Source: Alphaproteobacteria bacterium AO1-B (GTDB lineage: Bacteria; Pseudomonadota; Alphaproteobacteria; Rhizobiales; Stappiaceae). From it: a DNA stretch of 64,000 nucleotides. A model generated the notes under the pieces. The model was not told where the DNA came from. It did not search any database and saw nothing but the letters and a program-made list of their open reading frames with translations. Where the stretch lies: positions 186,001-250,000 of the forward strand of contig MLAX01000005.1 of the NCBI GenBank assembly GCA_001890945.1, written 5' to 3'. Shown here in pieces: positions 18,550-26,370 of this stretch. The stretch's first letter is position 1. Each line of letters opens with the position of its first letter. The position numbers and the translations under genes were made by a program.

Positions 18550-21387
18550 TCAGGACGCCTGACGGCGGACTTTGCGTGCAACCGGTGCGGCCGGATCCAG
18601 TTCCACCTGGCCTTCGACAGCAGCTTCTAGGCGTTCGCGAATGATTTCCTGGCGTCCGATATTAGCGATTTTCTGGCCTGTCAGATCGGTCACATAAAAT
18701 ACGTCGACCACTTTTTCTCCGAAGGTGGAAATATGCGCCGAACCGATGTTGAGATTGAGCGTCGCGATGGATCGGGTGAGGTCGTAAAGCAAACCCGGAC
18801 GGTCAAGGCCGGACACTTCCAGAACCGTGTAGTCATCGGACAAGGTGTTGTTCAACAGCACTTCACTGGCCACCTTGAAGGCCTTCATCCGGCCTTTCAC
18901 CGATCCTTTTTTCGCAACCGGTTCTGGTATTCTTTCATCACCGCGCAGCGTTTTCTCGATCAATGCGGTAATGCGCTCGCCGCGGCGGCGTTCATCGTCG
19001 TCGCCCGGCAGCTCGCGGCCTATGAAAATCGTATCAAGGGCAAAACCGTCTGTTGTTGTATCGATCTGTGCATCAACGATATTCGCCCCGGTCGAATAGC
19101 AGGCGCCGGCAATCACCGAGAGAAGACGCGGATGATCCTGTGCCATTATTGTGAGTTCGGTGACCCCTTCAAAGGCCCGTGGCGTCACATCGAATGAGAG
19201 TTGTTCGCCATTTTTATCTGCCTTGTGAAGCAGTTCGGCATGGGTCTCCAGCCGGTCCGGTTCTGTTCGCAGCCAATATGCCGGATAATGACGGCTTAAA
19301 TAGGCCTTCCGGTCTTTGTCCGTCCAATGCCCGAGCCGCGAGACCAGTTCTTCCTTGGCTTGGGTGATGGCTTGACCGTGGGACATCTTGGAATGCCCAC
19401 CTGTCAGGTGCGGTTCGGTGGCGTAATAGAGTGTTCTGAGAAGCTGCCCCTTCCAGCCATTGAAAACACCCGGTCCAACGGCGCGAATGTCCGCGACGGT
19501 CAGGATAAGGAGCAGTTTCAAACGCTCATGAGATTGCACGGTATGGGCAAAGTCGGTGATTGTCTTGCGGTCCGACAGATCGCGCGACTGGGCAATCGTG
19601 CTCATGTCGAGATGGTGTTCAATCAGCCAGGCGACAGTTTCGGTTTCCGCTTCGTTCAACCCAAACCGCGGGCAGAGCTTGCGTGCCACCTTTGCGCCGG
19701 CAATGGAGTGGTCCTCAGGGCGCCCCTTGGCGATGTCATGCAGGAACATCGTGACATAAAGCAGTTTGCGGTTTTGCAACGTGCGGATCAGGTCCGTGGA
19801 CAGGGGATGATCTTCGCCAGAGTCGCCGCGCTCGATCTCGGCCAGAACGCCGATTGAGCGGATCAGGTGTTCGTCGACCGTGTAGTGGTGATACATGTTG
19901 AACTGCATCATCGCGACGACCTTGCCGAACTCGGGTACGAACCGGCCGAGGACGCCGGTCTCGTTCATCTTCCGCAAGATCTTTTCCGGATGATTGCGCG
20001 ATGTGAGCACGGACAAGAACAATCTGTTCGCTTCAGGGTCCTTGCGCACATCGTTGTTGATCAGTTTCAGCGAATGGCGGATGAGCCGGGTCAGGCGCGG
20101 GTGCATGTTGTAATCATGCTTGTCTGCAAGTTGAAACACCCGCAGGAGGTTGACCGGGTCGGTCTCAAAGATGGTGTCCGCAGTCACACTCAGCCGGTTG
20201 TTCTCAACCACGAAACCGGGTGCGCCCTTGACGGGCTGCGGCGCATTGTTGTCCGACCGGCCAACACGAAAGCGCCGCATGATGCCCGAAATGCCGCGCC
20301 CGCGCGGGTCTTTCACATGTTCGTCTTCCAGGGCGGCACACAGAATGCGCGTCAGGTCACCGACTTCCTTGGCGATCAGGAAGTAGTGCTTCATGAAGCG
20401 CTCGACATCCTTCATGCCCGGATGCTGGGTGTAGCCGAGCCGCACTGCGATCTCGCGCTGAACATCAAATGACAGCCGCTCTTCCGGGCGGCCGGTCAGG
20501 AAATGCAAGTGGCACCGGACTGCCCATAAAAAGTCCTCGGCACGGCGGAACCTCGTTCTTTCGGCCCGTTTCAAAACGCCGATTTTGACCAGCTCCGACT
20601 GGCTCGACACCTGATAGTGATATTTCGCGATCCAGAACAAAGTGTTCAGATCCCGAAGGCCCCCCTTGCCCTCCTTGATATTCGGCTCGACAAGGTAGCG
20701 CGACGTGCCCTGGCGGCGGTGCCGCTCGTCGCGTTCCTGCAGCTTGGCGGCGATGAATTCGGAGCTGGTGCCTTCCACGACTTCCTTTTGAAAGCGGGCA
20801 ACGAGGTCTTTGAACAGCTCTTCATCGCCCCAAATGTGGCGGGCTTCCAGAATGGCCGTGCGGATCGTCATGTCCGCCTTTGACAACCGGATGCATTCGT
20901 CGATGTTGCGCGTTGCGTGGCCGACCTTGAAGCCCAGATCCCAGAGCATGTAGAGGATGTACTCAACGATCTGCTCACCCCAAGGGGTCTGCTTGTACGG
21001 CAGGACAAACAACAGATCGATATCGGAACCAGGTGCCAGTGTGCCGCGTCCGTATCCGCCAACGGCGACGACCGACATACGTTCGGCTGCCGACGGGTTC
21101 TTGATGCGGTAGACGTGGTAAAGCGCGAAATCATAGATAACCCGGATGATTTCATCCTGGATGAAAGACAGGCGCTGGGCGCACAACAGTCCGCCACCAT
21201 CATCGGCGAGTTTGTCTTCGGCAATTTTCCGGGCATCCCGAACTGCGGTTTTCAGCTCGCCCAGAACGGCGTTGCGGACCTTGGGATCAGACCCCTCACC
21301 ATCGGTCGCCTCAGTCAGCGCTGTCAGGCGCGTCCGCAGCGCATCGGCATCGATCAATCCGGAGTGGTCGTCTTGGGTGGATGTCAT
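18550..21387 (-). CDS. glnD: [protein-PII] uridylyltransferase GlnD
   Basis: GlnD senses glutamine and adds or removes UMP on PII proteins, controlling nitrogen assimilation. The 945-residue protein has the complete architecture. The N-terminal nucleotidyltransferase carries GGYGRGTLAPGSDIDLLFVLP with its two metal Asp residues. A helical GlnD-specific domain follows, then the HD phosphohydrolase domain (VTMFLHDIAKG, with LIEHH further on), then two C-terminal ACT domains (from about residues 725 and 835) that bind glutamine. It starts at MTSTQDDHSG, with no neighbour on that side within 90 bases. The PII genes themselves are not in the window. Confidence 0.97.
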   Translation of the reverse strand: MTSTQDDHSGLIDADALRTRLTALTEATDGEGSDPKVRNAVLGELKTAVRDARKIAEDKLADDGGGLLCAQRLSFIQDEIIRVIYDFALYHVYRIKNPSAAERMSVVAVGGYGRGTLAPGSDIDLLFVLPYKQTPWGEQIVEYILYMLWDLGFKVGHATRNIDECIRLSKADMTIRTAILEARHIWGDEELFKDLVARFQKEVVEGTSSEFIAAKLQERDERHRRQGTSRYLVEPNIKEGKGGLRDLNTLFWIAKYHYQVSSQSELVKIGVLKRAERTRFRRAEDFLWAVRCHLHFLTGRPEERLSFDVQREIAVRLGYTQHPGMKDVERFMKHYFLIAKEVGDLTRILCAALEDEHVKDPRGRGISGIMRRFRVGRSDNNAPQPVKGAPGFVVENNRLSVTADTIFETDPVNLLRVFQLADKHDYNMHPRLTRLIRHSLKLINNDVRKDPEANRLFLSVLTSRNHPEKILRKMNETGVLGRFVPEFGKVVAMMQFNMYHHYTVDEHLIRSIGVLAEIERGDSGEDHPLSTDLIRTLQNRKLLYVTMFLHDIAKGRPEDHSIAGAKVARKLCPRFGLNEAETETVAWLIEHHLDMSTIAQSRDLSDRKTITDFAHTVQSHERLKLLLILTVADIRAVGPGVFNGWKGQLLRTLYYATEPHLTGGHSKMSHGQAITQAKEELVSRLGHWTDKDRKAYLSRHYPAYWLRTEPDRLETHAELLHKADKNGEQLSFDVTPRAFEGVTELTIMAQDHPRLLSVIAGACYSTGANIVDAQIDTTTDGFALDTIFIGRELPGDDDERRRGERITALIEKTLRGDERIPEPVAKKGSVKGRMKAFKVASEVLLNNTLSDDYTVLEVSGLDRPGLLYDLTRSIATLNLNIGSAHISTFGEKVVDVFYVTDLTGQKIANIGRQEIIRERLEAAVEGQVELDPAAPVARKVRRQAS

Positions 21388-21484
21388 ACCGATCTCAAAC
21401 TTCCAAAATAGGTCATTGCCGAATTGCGGCGCGCGCGCGGTTTATAGCGCCTCGATGATAAGGACGTGTAAATACCGATGCACG

Positions 21485-21856
21485 TCAGATGTCGTCTTTT
21501 ACGGCGGCAACGCGCAGTTGGTGCAGCAGCCCTTCGAGAGAGGCATCGGAAAGGCCGCCGATTTTCAGCGCGAGTTGATTGGCAAGTTCCGTTGCCTTGG
21601 GATTCATGCCGGCAGTGTCGATGGTGATCCGCGGGTCGGAGAGCTCCGCAAGCCGCTGGATTTCCTCAGCTTCATCCCAGATCACGTTGAAGTAGGCTAT
21701 GATCCTTTGCACCAAGAACCAGGTTGGTTTGCCGCGCTTGCCATGTTCCAGCGCAGATAGATAGGCACTGGAAACGGACAGGGCCGCTGCCATTTCTTTC
21801 AGGGAAACACCCTGTTTTGCTCTGAGTTCACGAATTTTGGCCCCAAGAGGTGTCAC
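21485..21856 (-). CDS. XRE family helix-turn-helix regulator
   Basis: A 123-residue cytoplasmic regulator. An N-terminal lambda-repressor-like HTH (RELRAKQGVSLKEMAAALSVSSAYLSALEHGKRGKPT, about residues 9-45) is followed by a helical C-terminal region of unknown function. It starts at GTG 21856, 4 bases after the smr stop, with AGG upstream. It is the last gene of the leftward TimA-mltA-smr-XRE run. A short XRE gene after smr is common in this class. Its targets are not known. Confidence 0.85.
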   Translation of the reverse strand: MTPLGAKIRELRAKQGVSLKEMAAALSVSSAYLSALEHGKRGKPTWFLVQRIIAYFNVIWDEAEEIQRLAELSDPRITIDTAGMNPKATELANQLALKIGGLSDASLEGLLHQLRVAAVKDDI

Positions 21857-21860
21857 GTTC

Positions 21861-22427
21861 TTACCTGCGTCTTCTTATTCGCACATAAAGCGCGCCGGAT
21901 CCGCCATGGGTCGTGTGGGCTTCTTCGTAGCCGACGACAAGGTGGCGAACATCCGGCATTGCCAGCCATTGCGGTACCATTCTGCGCAAAATTCCGCGTT
22001 CGTCCATATAGGCATAGCCGGGCCCACCGCCCTTGCCGGTAATCACCAGCACGACCTTGTGTCCGCGCGCCTGGGCTTCATAGAGAAACCCGCGCAAGCG
22101 GTCATGGGCTCTGTCCTGCGTCAGGCCGTGCAGGTCGATCCGGGCGTCGATTTGTTTGACGCCGCGCACCAGTTTCTTGCGGTACCGGTGCTCAAGCTGC
22201 CGCAATGGTGGCGGTGCCACAGGTTTCGCCGGTTCTGGTGCATGAATTGCGGTAGATGTTTTGGGCGATTTTGCAGCCGCCTTGGGTGTTGCATCTATGA
22301 ACTGTTCCAGTTCTGCCATTTGAGCCTTGGCGCGCTCTGTATCAAGCGGTGTCGCTGTTTTGGCGACCTTGCCCCAGAGTTCCCGGTCTTCGGGAGACAG
22401 CATGCCCTTTCTGCCGCGCTTGCTCAT
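21861..22427 (-). CDS. Smr/MutS2 domain protein
   Basis: The 188-residue protein carries a C-terminal Smr domain (about residues 95-185) with the hallmark IDLHGLTQDRAHDRLRGFL and ITGKGGG segments; Smr domains are DNA/RNA nicking endonucleases or nucleic-acid binders. The N-terminal half is a basic stretch plus a Pro/Ala linker. The start is ATG 22427, just past the mltA stop (22432), rather than the longer frame that overlaps mltA. Its position between mltA and an XRE regulator is typical for alphaproteobacteria. The biological role of stand-alone Smr proteins is unclear; ribosome rescue and RNA cleavage have been proposed for family members. Confidence 0.9.
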   Translation of the reverse strand: MSKRGRKGMLSPEDRELWGKVAKTATPLDTERAKAQMAELEQFIDATPKAAAKSPKTSTAIHAPEPAKPVAPPPLRQLEHRYRKKLVRGVKQIDARIDLHGLTQDRAHDRLRGFLYEAQARGHKVVLVITGKGGGPGYAYMDERGILRRMVPQWLAMPDVRHLVVGYEEAHTTHGGSGALYVRIRRRR

Positions 22428-22431
22428 GCCG

Positions 22432-23616
22432 TCAGTTCCCGAGGCCAGTTGAGCGCCTGGGCAGCAACACAGTAAAGGTGGCACCATGCCGGATCTCACC
22501 TGCAATGCGTCCGGCATCGTCTCCGGAGCCGACAAAGATGTCGCCTCGGGATTGACCCCTGATTGCAGAACCTGTGTCGTCGGCCACCATCAGGCGGCGG
22601 TATTGCTGACCTGGTTGCTGTGGATCTTCAAACTTCGCGGAAACGAATACAGGCACCCCATATGGCATGGCGCTGTCGTCGATTGCCAGACTTCGACCGG
22701 GCACGAGAGGTAGCCCGGCTGCGCCGATCGGCCCTTCGTCTGGTGCAGCTTCAGTGACTTCCCGGAAGAAGATGTAAGACTGGTTTTTCTTGAAAAGCGG
22801 GTCCCGATCATCCGGGTTTTGTTCCAGCCAGCGGCGCAAGCCGGACATCGTGAAATCTTCCGGAGTGCCTTCACCGCGCTGAACCAAAAGCCGGGCGATT
22901 CCGGTGTAGGGGTGCCCGGTTTTTCCCGCATACCCGACCCGCATCGTCGAGCCATCAACGAGTTTCAGTCGCGCCGAGCCTTGGACATGGATGAAGTAGG
23001 CGTCGATCGGGTTGCGAAGCCACACAAGTTCCAGACCCTCGCCATCAAGGGCGCCATCCATGATGGCCCCACGATCGGGCATTTCGGTCACCTGGCCGTT
23101 GATCCTGCGGCCATGTGTCAGGTGTGTTGGCCACCCAGACGGACGGGCCTTTGCTGGCACGTGAATGAGCCCATCGGGTTTTTTCAGAAGGGGGACGTTG
23201 AATTCGGCCGTTTTTTCCCGGGACGCGGCCACTTCAGGTTCGAAATACCCGGTCACGAACCCCGGCTCTCGAACCTGAAATGGCGCGAAATGGGTTTCAA
23301 AAAACGACCGCGCATCCTTTGACACTCGTGCCGCCCTGCACAGCGCGTTGCGATGGTCTTTGGAAAGCTGGAACGGTCCCCGGTTTGCAGCTGACGGCGC
23401 ACCAGGCCCACAAAACCGCTTGAACGCAACAAGTGCATCGCTGTGTTGATCTGTTGCCCAACCGCTGAGATCGGCGAATTGGACTGGTACAAGATCGGCA
23501 GATCGGATCGGGCCTTGCGCCATGGCAGTTAAAGGTCCTGCAACAAAAAGAGACGCGGCAAAAGCCGCGCCCTTAAACACTATTGCCAAACCAGACGGCT
23601 GCGTTGCTCCGCGCAT
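22432..23616 (-). CDS. mltA: membrane-bound lytic murein transglycosylase A
   Basis: MltA cleaves peptidoglycan glycan strands to 1,6-anhydromuropeptides. The protein is 394 residues from ATG 23616, beginning with a signal sequence (IVFKGAAFAASLFVAGPLTAMAQ). The MltA barrel domain follows (FVTGYFEPEVAASR, then HVQGSARLKLVDGSTMRVGYAGKTGHPY), and the C-terminal 3D domain (VADDTGSAIRGQSRGDIFVGSGDDAG) contains the catalytic Asp. No lipobox Cys is obvious, so it may be periplasmic rather than lipid-anchored. GTG 23634, just after the TimA stop, is an alternative start. The gene sits between TimA and smr. Confidence 0.94.
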   Translation of the reverse strand: MRGATQPSGLAIVFKGAAFAASLFVAGPLTAMAQGPIRSADLVPVQFADLSGWATDQHSDALVAFKRFCGPGAPSAANRGPFQLSKDHRNALCRAARVSKDARSFFETHFAPFQVREPGFVTGYFEPEVAASREKTAEFNVPLLKKPDGLIHVPAKARPSGWPTHLTHGRRINGQVTEMPDRGAIMDGALDGEGLELVWLRNPIDAYFIHVQGSARLKLVDGSTMRVGYAGKTGHPYTGIARLLVQRGEGTPEDFTMSGLRRWLEQNPDDRDPLFKKNQSYIFFREVTEAAPDEGPIGAAGLPLVPGRSLAIDDSAMPYGVPVFVSAKFEDPQQPGQQYRRLMVADDTGSAIRGQSRGDIFVGSGDDAGRIAGEIRHGATFTVLLPRRSTGLGN

Positions 23617-23638
23617 GCCTGCCGGGGCACTCACGAAT

Positions 23639-24376
23639 TTACTCGGCGGATTCGGTCGCGACCAGCTTCCAGTTCGGATCCCGCGTAGCGGTATCACGTG
23701 CGAAGGTCCAGATATCAATGACTTCCGTCACTTTAGCGGGGTCACCATCAACAACTTCGCCGCCTTTGTCGCGTGTTGCAGAGATCAGCTGGCTATGGAT
23801 CCGAACAGTAACCTGTGCGGTGGTGTCCTTGAGGGCCGCTTCCACGATTTCGGCCTTGTCGATGCCAACAAACGTGGACTCGATTGTCTCACCGCGTTTT
23901 TCACGATCATCAATCGCAGCGCTAAAGCCTTCAAACACGTCACGGGACAGAAGATTTTTGAGAGCCTTCTTATCGCCATCGGCAAACGCCATCACGATCA
24001 TTTCGTATGCGGCTTTTGCACCTTGCAGGAAAGGTTCGGGCTCGAAGCTTCGGTCAACGGACAGGATTTGCTTCAGCGCATTGTTCAGTGCAGAGCCAGC
24101 CGGTGCGACCTTGTCGATGACCACTTCACCATCTTCTTCCTGTCGCGCCGGAGCCATGTCGTCGTAACCGTCCGGCGATTGTTGCCCCTGATGGGGCATC
24201 GGAATGACATTGTCCTGGCCGTTGGCCTGACCATTTTGCTGCTCTGGCTTTGAGTAGGGGTCAAACGGTGGGCGTTCCTCGCCGGTGCGTTTGCCGAGAA
24301 CAGAGCGCAACCGGAACAAAATGAACACCGCCAGTCCAAGAAGCAGCAGATTTAGGGGATCAAAAATTTCATTCAT
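23639..24376 (-). CDS. Tim44/TimA family adaptor protein
   Basis: A 245-residue protein with one N-terminal membrane segment (PLNLLLLGLAVFILFRLRSVLG), a Pro/Gln/Asn-rich linker, and a C-terminal Tim44-like domain (about residues 95-240; FLQGAKAAYEMIVMAFADGDKKALKNLLSRDVFEGF). Tim44 is the mitochondrial import-motor adaptor; the bacterial TimA counterpart in alphaproteobacteria is an inner-membrane protein of less certain role. It is the first gene of the leftward TimA-mltA-smr-XRE group and is divergent from fxsA, the usual order in this class. Confidence 0.92.
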   Translation of the reverse strand: MNEIFDPLNLLLLGLAVFILFRLRSVLGKRTGEERPPFDPYSKPEQQNGQANGQDNVIPMPHQGQQSPDGYDDMAPARQEEDGEVVIDKVAPAGSALNNALKQILSVDRSFEPEPFLQGAKAAYEMIVMAFADGDKKALKNLLSRDVFEGFSAAIDDREKRGETIESTFVGIDKAEIVEAALKDTTAQVTVRIHSQLISATRDKGGEVVDGDPAKVTEVIDIWTFARDTATRDPNWKLVATESAE

Positions 24377-24630
24377 CTTCTATTCCGGCTACCCTTTCAG
24401 AGGCTGGTAGGCTGCCTCTGACTTGTTTTGCAAGGCCCGTGCGACGCACGTTTAGGTCAGATATGTTCTATTTAGTGGGTTCTTCAACCAGCATCCAGAC
24501 CCAAGAGCAAGACTGAATTTGATCGAAGTGCACATTCCTTGCGACCGGCCGCTCGCATTTTTGTGACAGAGTGTCTACATCTCTGGGTCAGATAGTACAG
24601 ATTTCCACCCTACCAGACGATGGAGCCTCC

Positions 24631-25152
24631 GTGGGACTTTATATCATAGCAGGCATTATACTCCTGCCTCTGATCGAAATCTCGGTTTTCATTTGGGTTG
24701 GCGAGCTTCTTGGGGTTCTGCCGACGATCCTTTTGACCGTGCTGACAGCCATGGCCGGCACACTCATGCTGCGTCAGCAGGGGCTGTCGCTTTTGATGCG
24801 GATGCAGAAGGAACTCGATGGAGGACGGGCGCCGGGCAACGAGGTCATGCAAGGCGCTATGATTGTGCTGGCGAGTATCCTGCTTTTGATCCCGGGGTTT
24901 GTCACGGACGCCATCGGTTTGCTGCTGTTTATTCCGCCGGTCCGCGAGAGCCTTGCGAAGTTCATCATCGCGCGTTCTAACGTTGTGATCATGGAGGGTG
25001 GAACCATGCGTCCGCGGAACGAGGACGGTGTTGTGGATCTCGATGCGGATGACTGGAAAGAAACCAACCATGGCCCGGATGCCGGAAGCCAAACGTCCGG
25101 TCAGCCGCGCATCAGTCCCTGGAACGATGGGTCGGAAAAACCGAACTCATAG
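24631..25152 (+). CDS. fxsA: FxsA family membrane protein
   Basis: A small inner-membrane protein of 173 residues with the FxsA domain (LLPLIEISVFIWVGELLG, then a second and third hydrophobic segment, ending IPPVRESLAKFII) and a polar acidic tail. FxsA of E. coli relieves F-factor exclusion of phage T7; the native role is unknown. The start is GTG 24631, with GGAG 5 bases upstream; GTG 24571 would add 20 residues lacking similarity. It is divergent from TimA, as in other alphaproteobacteria. The secB gene that often follows fxsA is not here; an acyltransferase follows instead. Confidence 0.88.
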   Translation: MGLYIIAGIILLPLIEISVFIWVGELLGVLPTILLTVLTAMAGTLMLRQQGLSLLMRMQKELDGGRAPGNEVMQGAMIVLASILLLIPGFVTDAIGLLLFIPPVRESLAKFIIARSNVVIMEGGTMRPRNEDGVVDLDADDWKETNHGPDAGSQTSGQPRISPWNDGSEKPNS

Positions 25153-25268
25153 ATTGTTTGCCATGTCCGCGGAAAATCACCGAAACGTGACTTTGCTTTA
25201 TGCGTAATTTTTACCAGTTGCGCGCTAGACCTGCCCGGATTGGAGATTTCCGAAGCAGGTAAACGGTC

Positions 25269-26303
25269 ATGGTACAGGCTCCGCGCGTTGATTGGGTAGA
25301 CACGGCAAAAGGCATTTGCATCGTCTTTGTCGTCATGATGCACGCCGTTCTGGGTGTTGAGGCTGCGGCTGGAGAAACCGGCTGGATGCATGCGGTCATC
25401 GCCTTTGCCGCGCCCTTCCGGATGCCGGACTTCTTTCTGATTTCCGGTCTTTTCCTGTCAAATGTCATCACGCGGGATTGGAAGCTCTATCTCGACCGGA
25501 AAGTCGTTCATTTCGCTTACTTTTATGTGCTCTGGATGACCATTCAGTTCGCCGTGAAGGCGCCGGTCTTTGCCGGTGAAATGGGCTGGGCCGGGGCGTT
25601 TCAGTTCTATCTGGTCAGCTTTTTCCAACCGTTCGGGACGCTGTGGTTCATCTACATGCTGCCGATCTTCTTTGTCGTTTGCAAATTGGCGCATGACAAA
25701 GGCGTGCCCTGGCAAGTGATGTTGGGGATTGCGGCTCTTTTGCAGATTGCGCCGATCCATACCGGCTGGCTTTTGGTCGATGAGTTCGCATCGCGCTTCG
25801 TTTATTTTTATGCTGGCTACATTTTCGCGCCGAAAATCTTTGAGCTTGCAGAGTGGGCACGGGACCGGGTCTCTCTGAGCCTGGCACTCCTGCTCGTTTG
25901 GGGCGTCATCAACGGAAGTCTGGTCTTTGTTGGCTGGTCTGAATTGCCGTTTGTTGCACTAGCCCTTGGTGCGGCCGGAGCAGGAGCGATCATTCTCACC
26001 AGCGCGCTGATCGTCAAAGCAGGCAGCATGGATTTCCTGCGCCACTTCGGCGCGAACTCGATCGTGATCTATCTAGCGTTCTTCTTCCCGATGGGCTTGT
26101 CGCGCGTGATTCTGCTGAAACTCGATATTCTTGACATCGGCACCGTGTCTTTGATCGTCAATGTCGTCGCCGTCGTCGCGCCGGTGATCCTGTTGTGGGT
26201 CATCGAGAAAACCGGCATCGGCTGGTTCCTGTTCAAACGGCCGGAATGGGCCTATCTCGGCGGCACCTACGGCCGGAAAGCGGCCCCGCAAGCAGCTGAG
26301 TGA
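25269..26303 (+). CDS. acyltransferase 3 family membrane protein
   Basis: The 344-residue integral membrane protein has about ten hydrophobic segments and the acyltransferase-3 signatures: the N-terminal VDWVDTAKGICIVFVVMMHAVLG with the catalytic His, and FRMPDFFLISGLF with the FFxxSG motif. These enzymes O-acylate sugars, glucans, peptidoglycan or antibiotics; the substrate here is unknown. The OpgC/NolL-like subfamily is a reasonable comparison. AGCAGGT lies before the start. It is followed after 67 bases by polA on the same strand, but no functional link is evident. Confidence 0.88.
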   Translation: MVQAPRVDWVDTAKGICIVFVVMMHAVLGVEAAAGETGWMHAVIAFAAPFRMPDFFLISGLFLSNVITRDWKLYLDRKVVHFAYFYVLWMTIQFAVKAPVFAGEMGWAGAFQFYLVSFFQPFGTLWFIYMLPIFFVVCKLAHDKGVPWQVMLGIAALLQIAPIHTGWLLVDEFASRFVYFYAGYIFAPKIFELAEWARDRVSLSLALLLVWGVINGSLVFVGWSELPFVALALGAAGAGAIILTSALIVKAGSMDFLRHFGANSIVIYLAFFFPMGLSRVILLKLDILDIGTVSLIVNVVAVVAPVILLWVIEKTGIGWFLFKRPEWAYLGGTYGRKAAPQAAE

Positions 26304-26370
26304 CGGGAGAGATGTGAAAGCGGTGGATTAGGTCTTTCCCCCAGTCGCGTCTGCGGGCAATATCCGCGCC